From NCBI GenBank assembly GCA_013397075.1, contig VWZS01002237.1, forward strand, positions 62,001 to 126,000: a stretch of 64,000 bases of DNA, in the 5' to 3' direction. The notes beneath the pieces were generated by a model. That model was not told the origin of the DNA. It did not search any database and saw only the letters and a program-made list of their open reading frames with translations. This document shows positions 51,401-60,945 of the stretch, in pieces (positions within the stretch are counted from its first letter, which is position 1; the number at the start of each line of letters is the position of its first letter). A program made the translations under genes and the position numbers. The DNA is from Rhabdornis inornatus. Lineage: Eukaryota > Chordata > Aves > Passeriformes > Rhabdornithidae.

Positions 51401-54127
51401 GTGAGAGGAAAAGTTTTGAGAAAGATATTAGCGTGTCATAGAAAAGGAAATATTCATGGAAATCAGGCAAAAAGAAGAACAAAAATAGAGTTATTTCAGC
51501 AAGTAATTAAACTGCCAGATATACACTTCGTACTTGTTAATTGGTAGTGCTGACATATGCTATTCCTTTGCAAGTATCCACCCACTCGTTGTGTCCTTAA
51601 ATTCTTCACTCGTTTGTGCTCAGTTGTGGTCTTGTTTTCAAATACAGCTTCATTTTGATATGCCATTTTATGAACCATCTGAAAAGCTCATAGATACCAT
51701 TGAAACCTCGCTGGAAATGTGGAAAACACACACTTTAGATAAAAGTTTGAAATTTATTATTAGCGATACACATATCATTAATTCTGATAATTATACTCTA
51801 AAAATAAGCTATTTCATTTCTTAACTTTTGCCTTGTGTTTGTCTTCCACCTACATGTTGCTGAAGGAAAGAACAGAGGAGATGACCAACAGCAGAGCAGT
51901 TGTTATCCTGAACATTCAGGGAGATGTGGAGTTGTGGAGCAGGGCTCCTGATTAGAAGGACCCTGTGTCTGTGTTCACTGACTGGAGAAGGAGCACCAGG
52001 AAACTTCCTTTGCCTAAACTTATCCTTGTGAACATTTTTCTTACTCGTATTTCACAGTAAGTCCCAGGTCACTAATCCACTGAGGTTATTTAATGCTACC
52101 TGGTCCCTGTGGCATCAATTCCTAAACTTTAAAAGCTGCTTAGCTAGCTTGAAAACAAAGATCTAGGTGTTTATTCAGACCTCTTGAGTTTACTAAATGG
52201 CATTGGAGATCTCTCTACAAGAGGCTTTTGAGAGAAAGCCATTAATTCTCTGACTTATGGGAGCAAAGCGTCATGAAAATAGGCTCTCTCACAAGAAAAA
52301 TGTTTCAGAATATTTTCAGATCACACTAAGGCTTCAGTTCCAAAATGGAAAGGGGATGGATCATAAAATTTAGTAAAAGCCTTTTGTAAAAGCAGACGAT
52401 ATAAGAGAAGGTTCTTATAAGTTCCACCCACCCCACCTCTCTTCCTGTTAGAGTTTTTTCTGCATCCAAATTTTTATTTTTTTTTTTTGTGACCTGATAT
52501 TTGTAAAACCTAGGAGTAATTCAGGGAAAAAGGTGTGTGTTTGGGGGGGTTTTTTTGGAGGTTTTTTACATGTAGTCTCACAAAACAAAATATTTTGCAA
52601 AATTAATATTCGTGTTTTTCAGTGCATTATGTAATAATAATGATTTCTTAAAGTAATTTTCTTCCTCCATGTTTAGCTTTTATTTTCCTAGTCTTCATTT
52701 GTGAAAATATTCTTCCACAGCTATATAGTGGATACCTACAAAGGATAGTCCTGGTTTTGTGGAGCCGGGTACCTCTATTTTCCAATATAACTAAGGGTAG
52801 CAAGTTCTCCAGTGAATGACCCTGAGCACCAAAATTAGGGCTGTGCTTTGAACTGGAGAAATTAATCTTTCACCATCAACCACAGAGAAAAACTCAAAAG
52901 ATTAGTCTTCCATATATAAAGATATTAACATATTAAATCAAAACCTGTTTGATGATATCCTCCTTCACATTCAATTAAATAGTAAGACGAGCAAATTGTA
53001 AGCTTGTGATTGTGAGGACAGCTTGAAGTTTTGGATGCTAGACTCAGTTAGAGAACTCACCATGTTTCCATCCACCCAGCTGCAAGGGATACTTTCAGTT
53101 ATAGAAGTGATTAAAGGGTGCCAGTTACCAGTGTCTTTTACATTATCAACAAGGCAGCAAGCAACTAATTTTATGGCATAGTGACAAACAGATATTTTTT
53201 GATTGCAATAACCACTTGACTTGGAGGTGAACCCCATTTTACTTTCTGTGTCTCTTTATATCTCCACTTAGTGTAGTGGAAATTTTCCTTTAGAACTGGA
53301 TTGATTTCTGTTAGGCTACCTGCCAGAGAGTAATGCTTGAGATTTGGCATCTTCACTCTTCAGCTGTTCCATAAAGTACAGTGCTTATAATTTAGTAACT
53401 AAATTTCCTGTTAGCATTTTTATAAATGGTAGCATAAATGTTCTGGTGGTATTTTGGAGGATGTTCCCAGAGTTTTTAGACATGTGTTGCCAAGTGGACT
53501 GTCAGTGGTCAGTGTAGACTTTCTTCTGATCAGCATCCGAGACAGAAGAAATTATATGTCCTTATTGTCCATTGAGCAATTACAGATGCTTTCAAATGGG
53601 AAATAGTCTCTTTTCCAGTCCATATTTCTCTTAACAGCTGCAATTGTTTTGCAAAAGGATTGTCTCACACAGTATCACAAGCTTAATTTTACATTGTGTA
53701 ACTCAATGAGAAATCTCTATATCCATTCCTTCTTAAATTTTACCAAATATACCTAGAAAATAAGAGTAATTATCCTCCTTTTGTGATGTCAGGAGTAAAA
53801 GTAATTCTTCTATTCACCAAAGCTGTAAAAAGTGATGCAGAAAAATTATTTGCAATAAAAACACTTGACATTCTACTTTCCCTTTGATTTCAAGGTGGAG
53901 ATATTTTTCTTCATTTGCTACTTTTTGGATCTTTCTGCAGAAACATATTCCTCTGATTGTCAAAAAGTACCATTCAATTTCCAATCTAAGTTTAGATCAT
54001 AGCCAGCTTGTAAAATATTCGTTGATTTAATTTTTTTTTCCTGCCAGGCCTTTACCTCTATCATGTCTTATCACGTCCTACACGAATTGCCAAACTTTCT
54101 ATCTACTTGCCTGGACTCTGTGTTGAT
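48455..54127. other. AT-rich non-coding stretch, no gene seen
   Basis: Contains a tail-like CACAGTATCATAGTATCAC at about 49656-49674 without CR1 sequence next to it, a fragment of the recurrent old motif at 49101-49158, a T12 run at 52477-52488, and G7/T7 blocks near 52543-52556. No supported gene. Frames such as 51254-51547 and 51534-51824 lack any recognisable domain. Confidence 0.55.
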
Positions 54128-54475
54128 AATCATGGAATCATAGAATATTTTAGGTTGGAAAAGACCTCTAAGATCACTGAGTCCAACTGTTAACCCAACA
54201 TTGCCAAGGCCACTACTAAACCATGTCCCTAAATGCCACATCTACACTACTTTTAAGTTCCTCCTGGCATGGTGACTTAACCACATCCCTGGGCAGCCTG
54301 TTCCCATGCATGACAACCCTTTTGGTGAAGAAATTTTTTCTAATATCCAATCTAGACCTCCAATGGCTCAACATGAGGTAATTTCCTCTTCTCATTGCTT
54401 GTTTCCTGGCAGAAGAGACCAACCCCACCCCACTACAACTTCCTTTCAGGTCATTGTAGAGCGTGATATAGAAGC
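54128..54475 (-). mobile_element. CR1 LINE, 5'-truncated 3' end
   Basis: The plus strand begins AATCATGGAATCATAGAAT, then TTAGGTTGGAAAAGACCTC, which is the reverse complement of the CR1 3' end with its 8-mer tail. On the minus strand the sequence gives the last part of ORF2: a TLYNDLKG-like peptide near 54470, then RLDIRKNFFTKRV, then NRLPRDVV, ending at DMV and a stop at 54218-54216, followed by an 88 bp 3' UTR. The family protein is a reverse transcriptase with endonuclease made by a several-kilobase element; only about the last 85 codons remain. The frame is open but lacks the catalytic domains and a real start. Upstream of about 54475 similarity stops, typical of 5' truncation during insertion. 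The upstream end is approximate. Confidence 0.9.
54216..54475 (-). pseudogene. C-terminal remnant of CR1 ORF2 (reverse transcriptase)
   Basis: The frame is part of a 108-codon open stretch whose upstream 20 or so codons lie outside the recognisable CR1 sequence. Conserved family residues are visible in RLDIRKNFFT and NRLPRDVV and in the terminal DMV. Reverse transcriptase and endonuclease domains are absent, so no enzyme can be made. The uninterrupted frame across the final segment suggests moderate rather than extreme age, in contrast to the stop-filled CR1/L3 piece at 27094-27290. Confidence 0.8.
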
Positions 54476-56104
54476 ACTTGGGTAATTTCTCCTTGATCCC
54501 ACTCAAATTACTAGTGTTACTCAGTGGAGTCCTAGTGTGCATCTTGTTATAGATATTTTTTTCCAGTTCACATGTAGGACAACTTTCAGGATAGTGTTTT
54601 TCTTAGGAATGTAAGACTTCTGGTTCTTTAAACCATTCCAGTGAGACAATGAAAGAAGCAGTCATGAGAGATATAAAAAAATAAGAGAATGGGATGCATA
54701 AGAAGTGTAATGCAATAGGAAGGGAGAAAGAGCAGCAGAGCACAACAGCATGAGATCATGCAACCAAGTGATGGGTAGGGGAGAAAGATTCATGCTTGCT
54801 GCTCTGCTCCATTGCCTGTAAATGTCACTGACCGGCACAGTGCAGTAAATTAGATGAAACCCTTTGCTGTTTTTTTGCCATTTAATTATTCAATTATAAA
54901 TTTTATAGTACTAAATATTATCCTACTTGCAAATACTATAACTTCCTATTGTCTTATATGGCATATTTGTTGTTCCAGTGTGAAGGTTCATTTGAAATAA
55001 CTTCTTTCTGTTTCCTTGGTGACTGCAGCTGCTGTCTCATCTTACCATCAAATGCAGACTTGCAAGCAGGATGAGCAAATTTTGTGTAATATTTGGCCCC
55101 CATTGTTAACAGCAGCAGCCTTCTGCTAAAGAGGAGGCCAAGATTCTGGTAAATCTGGATTATAAGGGCAAACTTTTTTAATTGACTGTGAGTTGGTTTG
55201 GAAACTTGTTAAGGACACATATTAGAAATTTGCATTTAAAAGGTATCAAATAGGACAATATATTTGAAAACAATATCAATAATGAGAGTGTCTATTCTTT
55301 GGATGTTTTCAAGGAAAGAATTACAAATCAAATCTTATTAGTGCTCTTCATCTTGTTTGCATCTGTTTTATTAGCAAGTGCATAAAGAAATAGGCATTGT
55401 GATAACAGGGTAATACATTATAGTTCCATAACCCAATTAAGCTGCAATGATTACATGGAAATGAATCCATAAAGGATCCAGATTATATCATGTCAATGTT
55501 GTTTACATTTGATTTTTAATCTCTTGTGTTCACTGTATACCATTAACATTAACATATTAAGATGCCTTGGTTTTATTTGTTTCTAGTTGTATTGGCAAAG
55601 CAGTGGATTTTTTTGTGTGTGACCTGATCCTACTGCTATTTGCTCACTGCTGGAGGAGTGCAAATGTAAATAAAAATAAATATAAAATTACCTTTATGTT
55701 ACTAGACTTACCCAGTGTCACAAAGAAAATAAAAAGCTTCCATGTAGTGCTAGGTCAGAAATGTTGATTGTTGTTTAAAAGCATCTAACCCTGCAGTTTC
55801 CAAAACTGGAAGACATTCTGGAAAGTCATGAGTTTGTATTAAAGTTATGAAACTATAGCTAAATGTGATTTAAATTCAATGCTAGGGAAGAGCTCATTAT
55901 TTAAGGAAATGTGTGGCAACCTAAACCAAGAATGTATGAGTAGTATAAATTGTGTTAATGGGTTTAGTGATACCACCTTTGCTGCACTAGTGATCCACTT
56001 TAATAGTATCTAGAGTTTCAGGGGAAAATGTTATCTTTTTATAGTGTGATATGAAAATTTTAAAGTCTAATATATTCTGTGAGCGACTGTACTATGTTTT
56101 ACTA
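54476..56104. other. AT-rich non-coding stretch, no gene seen
   Basis: No gene, RNA gene or mobile element recognised. The 66-codon frame at 55567-55767 has no family match. Confidence 0.55.
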
Positions 56105-56239
56105 CTTTGATCTTTTCAGTGTTCAGTATTTTGATTGGCTGGACATTTTGCTTCTTCCCCACAGGTTTCTGAGACTGTAAACAGGGGAAAAATTAGAGTA
56201 GCCAGTCAGTCAAATTATGGAATATTGAAAAGGTCAAAG
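56105..56239. repeat. Imperfect foldback element with 38 bp arms
   Basis: The left arm 56105-56142 (starts CTTTGATCTTTTCAG) pairs with the right arm 56202-56239 (ends GAAAAGGTCAAAG) along 38 positions with 30 matches and no gaps. The 59 bp spacer also has complementary parts, CTTCCCC and GGGGAAA. This gives one long hairpin of about 135 nt. No terminal duplications were identified. An old MITE-like element or a hairpin RNA gene are both possible; neither is demonstrated. Confidence 0.75.
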
Positions 56240-58267
56240 CCATACAGGACTGTACTTAACTTATAGAATATATGAAGCATTAAAATTCTGATAGCTTGTT
56301 CTTGTGCCTGGGTTGCAACAAGAGAGAATAATACAGTAGGTTGAATCTGTACCTATGATGGTAATTATAATGAAAATGGAAAATGGTGCAACCATAGCCT
56401 ACTGTCATTCTGACAGCCTTTTAAATTTTAGTATGAAGGCTTTTTTTAAAGTGTTCTACATGTAGAGCTGGAAATATATTTATTTGTAAGTTTATTAAAA
56501 CTGAGGTCTCATACAAGTTCTAACTCAAACTTCATTTATAATCAAAGATAGACTGTTTGTAAAAACAAAGGGACAGGACAAAAGCAGATATATGCTGTCT
56601 CTCATTTATAGTGCTTTGCATAATGTAATGAACAAAGAGATGTGATCATCATTATAGAAATGAAAAGGAGTCAAAGTGTCTGATCTGGTAATTTGGCATA
56701 GTAACTTTAGGAAAAACTGATGTTCCAAGGAAAGATAAAATTTGCCCAAAACCTGCACATATAAGCTTTTTCAATGCAGATATTACTTTCCAAAGTACTG
56801 GCAAGGGAAATAAGAGATAAAAAGTCTTTAAGAATTAAATTTAAAATTTGAATTCCACTGTTCTTTTCTTAGTGGAAAGAATGAAACTGTTTTCTTACTT
56901 GAAAACCAGCTAGTCAATTTTAAAATCCACCTACACTATTTTTTTTTCTTCTAGTTTCTTTTTAAGTGTGAATTGTTTGACTCCCTAATGTCTCTGTGGG
57001 CCTGAGCTGCAATGGAAACATCAGGATACATAGTTAAACTCTGTCAAGCATGTTTAGCAATTTAAAACTACGTTTTAAACTTTTGGAAACGCAAGTTCAA
57101 ATGCCATTGTAGCCAGCAAAGAAAATACTAATTGACTTCCCAGTTATTATCCAGATTTCGATTTTACTTCCACATTCTTTCTTAAGACAGGTCAAGACCG
57201 GTGGGAAAAGTAAGGAGGGATGGGAAGTGTAAAAGATGAGGGAAAGTAGAAGAGTTAAAGGGATTTCCAGCCATATCAGACAGTCTTTTCCACCAGTTCA
57301 TCTGCCTTGTAATGACATTTGCTATATGCTAAGTAGCCAAAGTTGATGTTTCACAACCTTTATAGTGATTTCTTTTATTATAGTGCCAATGCTTCTGGGC
57401 TAAGCAGAATAATTATATATCTTAATATATTTTAATGCTGTAGTATTTCTTGGTGAAGTATTTAATGATTGAAAAGAAGCAACTTCCATGTCCTGGTTTG
57501 CACCTTGCTAATTAGGATACAGATAGATTTTCCACAATATTTGCCTGTCTACCAATTTCAATTGCATTGGTATGCCTGACTGAGGTATTTATGTCAAATG
57601 GTAATGTTTATGTTGGGTGGCTGAATCTGTGAATTATGTAAATGTTCATCAGGATTTGATATACCCAGTAGGGCCACGGGTAGGAGAAGAATATCTATTA
57701 GGCACTGTATTTGGGATATCCCTTTGTGTAGTCTGATTATTTGTTGGAAATATATAGTAGCACTATCTTCAACTAGGAACTGGGAATATATAGATATATA
57801 GGAAGGTGTGTCTAGTGTCTGCCCAGCTAAATTGATAACTGATGTCTCTTAAATACATAAATAAATAGGAATAGAAATGTTTCTGATGATGAACATAACT
57901 TCTTATTCCCTCTTAAAATACATATTGGTACTGGAAGAATAAAAATTTGGTACAAAAGCAGAATTTTCTCCCTATATGGGGGTTTGTGAAAACCTAATGC
58001 CTCCTAGTAACTGTTCAAACATGCCCTCATATGTTTCCATTTTGGTAATCCTCTTTTAGCATTGCCTTTCTGAAGGAATTTTAATAACAGCAATCCATCT
58101 ATGTCCATTTGCTGCCTTCATTCTCTCTTGGAGAATTAACATGGCAATTGTTGCAGCTGCACCGCTGATGCACCTCTAACAGATTGGTGTGCCTTGTCAG
58201 GTGAACAAGGGGTAAAACTGTAAAAAGCTGATGTGTATGAAACCTCTAAAGAATTCACAGCCTTATA
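56240..58267. other. AT-rich non-coding stretch, no gene seen
   Basis: Ordinary AT-rich DNA without a recognisable gene or element. TGTCCTGGTTTGCACC at about 57490 imitates the start of an ERVL LTR, but nothing LTR-like follows. Confidence 0.55.
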
Positions 58268-58445
58268 TGCAGAGTTGGAAACTATAGTCTGGAAGAACTT
58301 CTAGAGGTCTCTGTCCATCCACCTTCCCAAAGGCAAGTCAATCATGTCATGCCTAAAAGGTTTGTTCTCCAAAAAATTCCAGCAACACAAACTTCACCTT
58401 TTCTCCAGTGTTCACCTGTCCTTTACAGGCTTCCTGGAACAGATG
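58268..58445 (-). mobile_element. Ancient CR1/L3-like LINE 3' fragment
   Basis: The plus strand carries CAGAGTTGGAAACTATAG, then CTGGAAGAACTTCTAGAGG and TCTCTGTCCATCCACC, followed by CCTAAAAGGTTTG, TTCTCC and TCCAGTGTTCACC. This follows the order of the reverse-complemented 3' end of old CR1/L3 elements (a TTGGAAGGGACCTC block, a TCCAACCCCC block, an AAAACCTCCA block and a TTCCAGTGTTC block). It is much more diverged than the CR1 at 54128. Limits are approximate. Confidence 0.5.
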
Positions 58446-59040
58446 AACTGAATCTCTCTGGCTGTGATTCATTTGCATTGTCCTCTACTGGCTGTGCTCA
58501 TGGAGAACACTATTTCTCACCTCCGTGAAGTTCCTTTATCCATATTTGTAAGCTCTTATCTTCCTTTTCTTCAATATTGTTTTTTAGACCAAAATAAAAA
58601 CAAGCAAAAAACTGATGAGCAAATAAACATTTGTTGCTTCCCCAGTCTGCTGTCCTGGACTGCATTATGCAAAACATAACCCAGTCCATCTGAGTCAATC
58701 TTGTTCTGGCTAAGTAGACTGGAAGAATTGCTTTGCATTCTCTGTGTATGACATTTCTCTTCACAATAACTTATTCCATAATTTTTTTTTTTCTGGCTAC
58801 AGCATGATATCAGCTATTGTAGAATTGGTCTTCACAAATACAGAACATCTACCCCACAACTAAAATTATGAGGCACTGTGGATATCCAAATACTCTGAAT
58901 ATTGGTTATTTAAATTTCAAATTAAGTTTAAAAATTCAGACCAGAGAAAATCTCAAGGAACTCTGCTGGCTTCTAATGCAGTTGGAGGATTAGGCAGCAT
59001 GAAAGCAAATGAAATTCAATATGCCAAATATGAGGTTGTA
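58446..59040. other. AT-rich non-coding stretch, no gene seen
   Basis: No supported feature. Overlapping frames at 58464-58679 plus and 58510-58764 minus have no recognisable domain. Confidence 0.5.
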
Positions 59041-59212
59041 CATACTGGAAGTAAGCTGAAGATCGTAACATTTTCCATGTTGGCCAGGACACCTCTATTC
59101 AGATCTGAAAAAAAATGGTCTGGCTGTCTCCCACTATCTTGTAATCTTTGGCCTTCCCAAACACTGACAGAGAGGGGTGAAGCATAGAACACTCTGTGGG
59201 TAGCAGTTTGAC
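59041..59212 (-). repeat. Unnamed interspersed repeat, copy A (uninterrupted)
   Basis: Two blocks, 59041-59122 and 59123-59212, align with 60474-60553 and 60856-60945 of copy B in the same orientation. The right block matches at 80 of 90 positions without gaps. Shared landmarks include TTCCATGTTGGCC, TGTCTCCCACTATCTTG and AGAGAGGGGTGAAGCAT. The site GCTGTC at 59123-59128 is the uninterrupted equivalent of the target site used by an LTR in copy B. The family is not recognised; it might be part of an old retroviral LTR. The strand given follows the nested LTR and is a convention only. The outer limits are where visible similarity ends. Confidence 0.7.
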
Positions 59213-60473
59213 AAGCAGCAGGGCTCTGAACAGTGTGTTTATGTTTAATGTTACTCTTAAGGGGCAACAAATATAGACATTTTAAATGTAGTTATAGCTG
59301 CGTTAGGGAAAAATGTAGCTATACCTGCTTGCTATTGGCTTTATTAGCTTTATTAGTTTCTTCGTCTTTTATTCTTTTAAATCATCAGGTGCATGTGGGT
59401 TTTTTAACTTCAATTTTAAATTTAGAAATATTGTCAGCAGTCTTTTAGAAATCACAGACAAGAACATGATTTAACACCTTTCCTTCACAATAAAATAGAG
59501 AGAAGAAAAATGCCAGTTTACTGTACTTAAGTATTATTCTCAACTGAAAGAAGAAATTTTACAGTAGACAGATGACTGGGTATGTTGGGTGGATGAATTA
59601 GCTACACTGAAACCAGAAAAATATGCAATACCCACAAAATACCTCCACTGGTTTTAATTCTCTGTAATTCTTCTTACAGCAGAAGACACCAGATTTTTAG
59701 TAGTGGAAAAATATATGGATTTAATGTATTCTGTGTATCAGAGGGGAAAAGGCACAAAAAAGTAGTGTAGGATGTGTGTGTAAACTAACCAAGAGAGGGA
59801 GAATTCGTGGTATTCAGAAAACACCAGTAATTTCCAAACTGGTAAACTAAGATGACGTACCAAATTATATTTATGTAATTACTGGAAACAAAAAAACTAA
59901 TATAATTATTAACAAGATATATCTATCTGGGAGGCAGTTTCCATCTGGGGGACAATAATATACTCTAATCCACCCACAATGAAGATTCTGTTCCAGGACC
60001 TCTCTGTGCAAACATAGATAGGTTTTCAATGCTAAAATGAAATGTGCAGTTTACTCAGCATTGCTGTTTGTAGCAGAAAATGTCATTGGAACTCCATAGT
60101 GTTGGCTTTGGGGCTGATGGGTTCAGTGGATTTTGTCAAAGTTGGACATATAGTCTCAGCAGATCTATGCTACCCTCATCATGTGTCAGTTGCTTTGTTT
60201 TGTGAATGTAATGAGGTACTTTTTCTGTAAAATTAGTCAGAATTATTTATGTAATCTGTTTGCTGCATCTTATTGTTGAGAGCATAATAGCTGGTTTCAT
60301 TTTTTATTATGCCAAAAGCATTAAATAAAACACAGACTATCAAAGTTCCCAGTAGAAGAAATCAAGTAATGTTGGCATTAAAATCCAGTGTGTTGCTTTG
60401 TCTCTTAGGGACTGTGTCCTATGTGACACATTGAAAATACTGTAAACTGGAGTTCTGTGTTGCTAATTTTATG
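59213..60473. other. Spacer between repeat copies A and B, no gene seen
   Basis: About 1.26 kb of AT-rich DNA without recognisable gag, pol, env or other coding sequence. If A and B were two LTRs of one provirus this would be its internal part, but no primer-binding site or retroviral protein signature is visible. Confidence 0.45.
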
Positions 60474-60553
60474 CATACCGGTTGGGTACTGCATATTGCA
60501 ACATCTTCCATGTTGGCCTGGACACCTCTGTCCAGGTCTGACAAAAGGGCCTG

Positions 60554-60559
60554 GCTTTC
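60554..60559. repeat. Left 6 bp target-site duplication (GCTTTC)
   Basis: Precedes the TGTTGC start of the nested LTR. It differs from the right copy GCTGTC (60856-60861) by one base. The uninterrupted site in copy A reads GCTGTC, so the left copy carries the mutation. Confidence 0.7.
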
Positions 60560-60855
60560 TGTTGCTGTTACTACACGGAGAGAGAGAGGGAGAGAGGTTC
60601 CCACCTGACTGCAAGCAGATCGAGCAGCAAAGACCTCTTCGTTTACATTACGTGTCTGTTTATAGAATCCCAACAATGAGCACGGATTGGACAGTGATGA
60701 TGAGACCTCTTAACTTCACTGGTTCCGTCACCTGTCCCTCAATGCTCGTTTGCTCCAAAGAGGAATGCAAAACAATCCACTGTTTATCAGAAAGAGTGTG
60801 AGAAAGTGTGACAAGAATGTATCAACATCAGAAGGCCAGAAACACCAGGGCAACA
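60560..60855 (-). mobile_element. Nested ERVK-like solo LTR, 296 bp
   Basis: The insert begins TGTTGCTGTTACTACACGG and ends ACACCAGGGCAACA, so TGTTGC and GCAACA form inverted ends with the TG...CA boundary of retroviral LTRs. A 6 bp target duplication fits class II (ERVK-like) elements. The ancestral empty site is preserved in copy A at 59123-59128, which defines the boundaries well. A TATAAA box on the minus strand (60664-60659), about 190 bases from the minus-strand 5' end, sets the orientation. No AATAAA follows it on that strand. With no internal sequence, this is a solo LTR. Short frames (60457-60801 plus, 60419-60676 minus, 60728-60925 minus) cross the junctions and are by-products. Confidence 0.8.
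60659..60664 (-). promoter_or_regulatory. Probable LTR TATA box (TATAAA)
   Basis: TTTATA on the plus strand reads TATAAA on the LTR sense strand, preceded by GATTC and followed by CAGACACG. Its place about two thirds along the 296 bp LTR fits a U3/R boundary. The orientation of the LTR rests mainly on this motif. Confidence 0.5.
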
Positions 60856-60861
60856 GCTGTC
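60856..60861. repeat. Right 6 bp target-site duplication (GCTGTC)
   Basis: Directly follows the GCAACA end of the nested LTR and equals the uninterrupted site in copy A (59123-59128). Confidence 0.75.
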
Positions 60862-60945
60862 TCCCACTATCTTGTAATCCTTGGCCTTCCCCAACACTGG
60901 CAGAGAGGGGTGAAGCATGGAGCACATTGTAGGTAGCAGCCTGAC

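Larger units (their letters stand above)
60474..60945 (-). repeat. Unnamed interspersed repeat, copy B (split by an LTR insertion)
   Basis: Left part 60474-60553 and right part 60856-60945 together correspond to copy A at 59041-59212. They are separated by a 296 bp LTR plus a 6 bp target duplication. The left part differs from copy A by a 2 bp length difference in an A-run. That shift also breaks the shared minus-strand frame, so the repeat is probably not protein-coding now. A TATA-like ATATAAAATG on the minus strand near 60962-60971, just outside the shared part, would fit a retroviral origin but is not shared with copy A. Confidence 0.7.

Noticed and set aside
51254..51824. Two adjoining plus frames (97 and 96 codons) considered as possible exons
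   Set aside because: They are in different frames, overlap by a few bases, lack recognisable domains and show no convincing donor/acceptor pair.
57489..57510. TGTCCTGGTTTGCACC, similar to an ERVL LTR start
   Set aside because: The sequence after it shares nothing with the LTR body. A similar short stretch near 52748 fails for the same reason.
59016..59270. 84-codon minus frame over repeat copy A that seems to be shared with copy B
   Set aside because: In copy B, once the LTR is removed, a 2 bp length difference shifts the frame. Shared peptides on either side are explained by nucleotide similarity alone.
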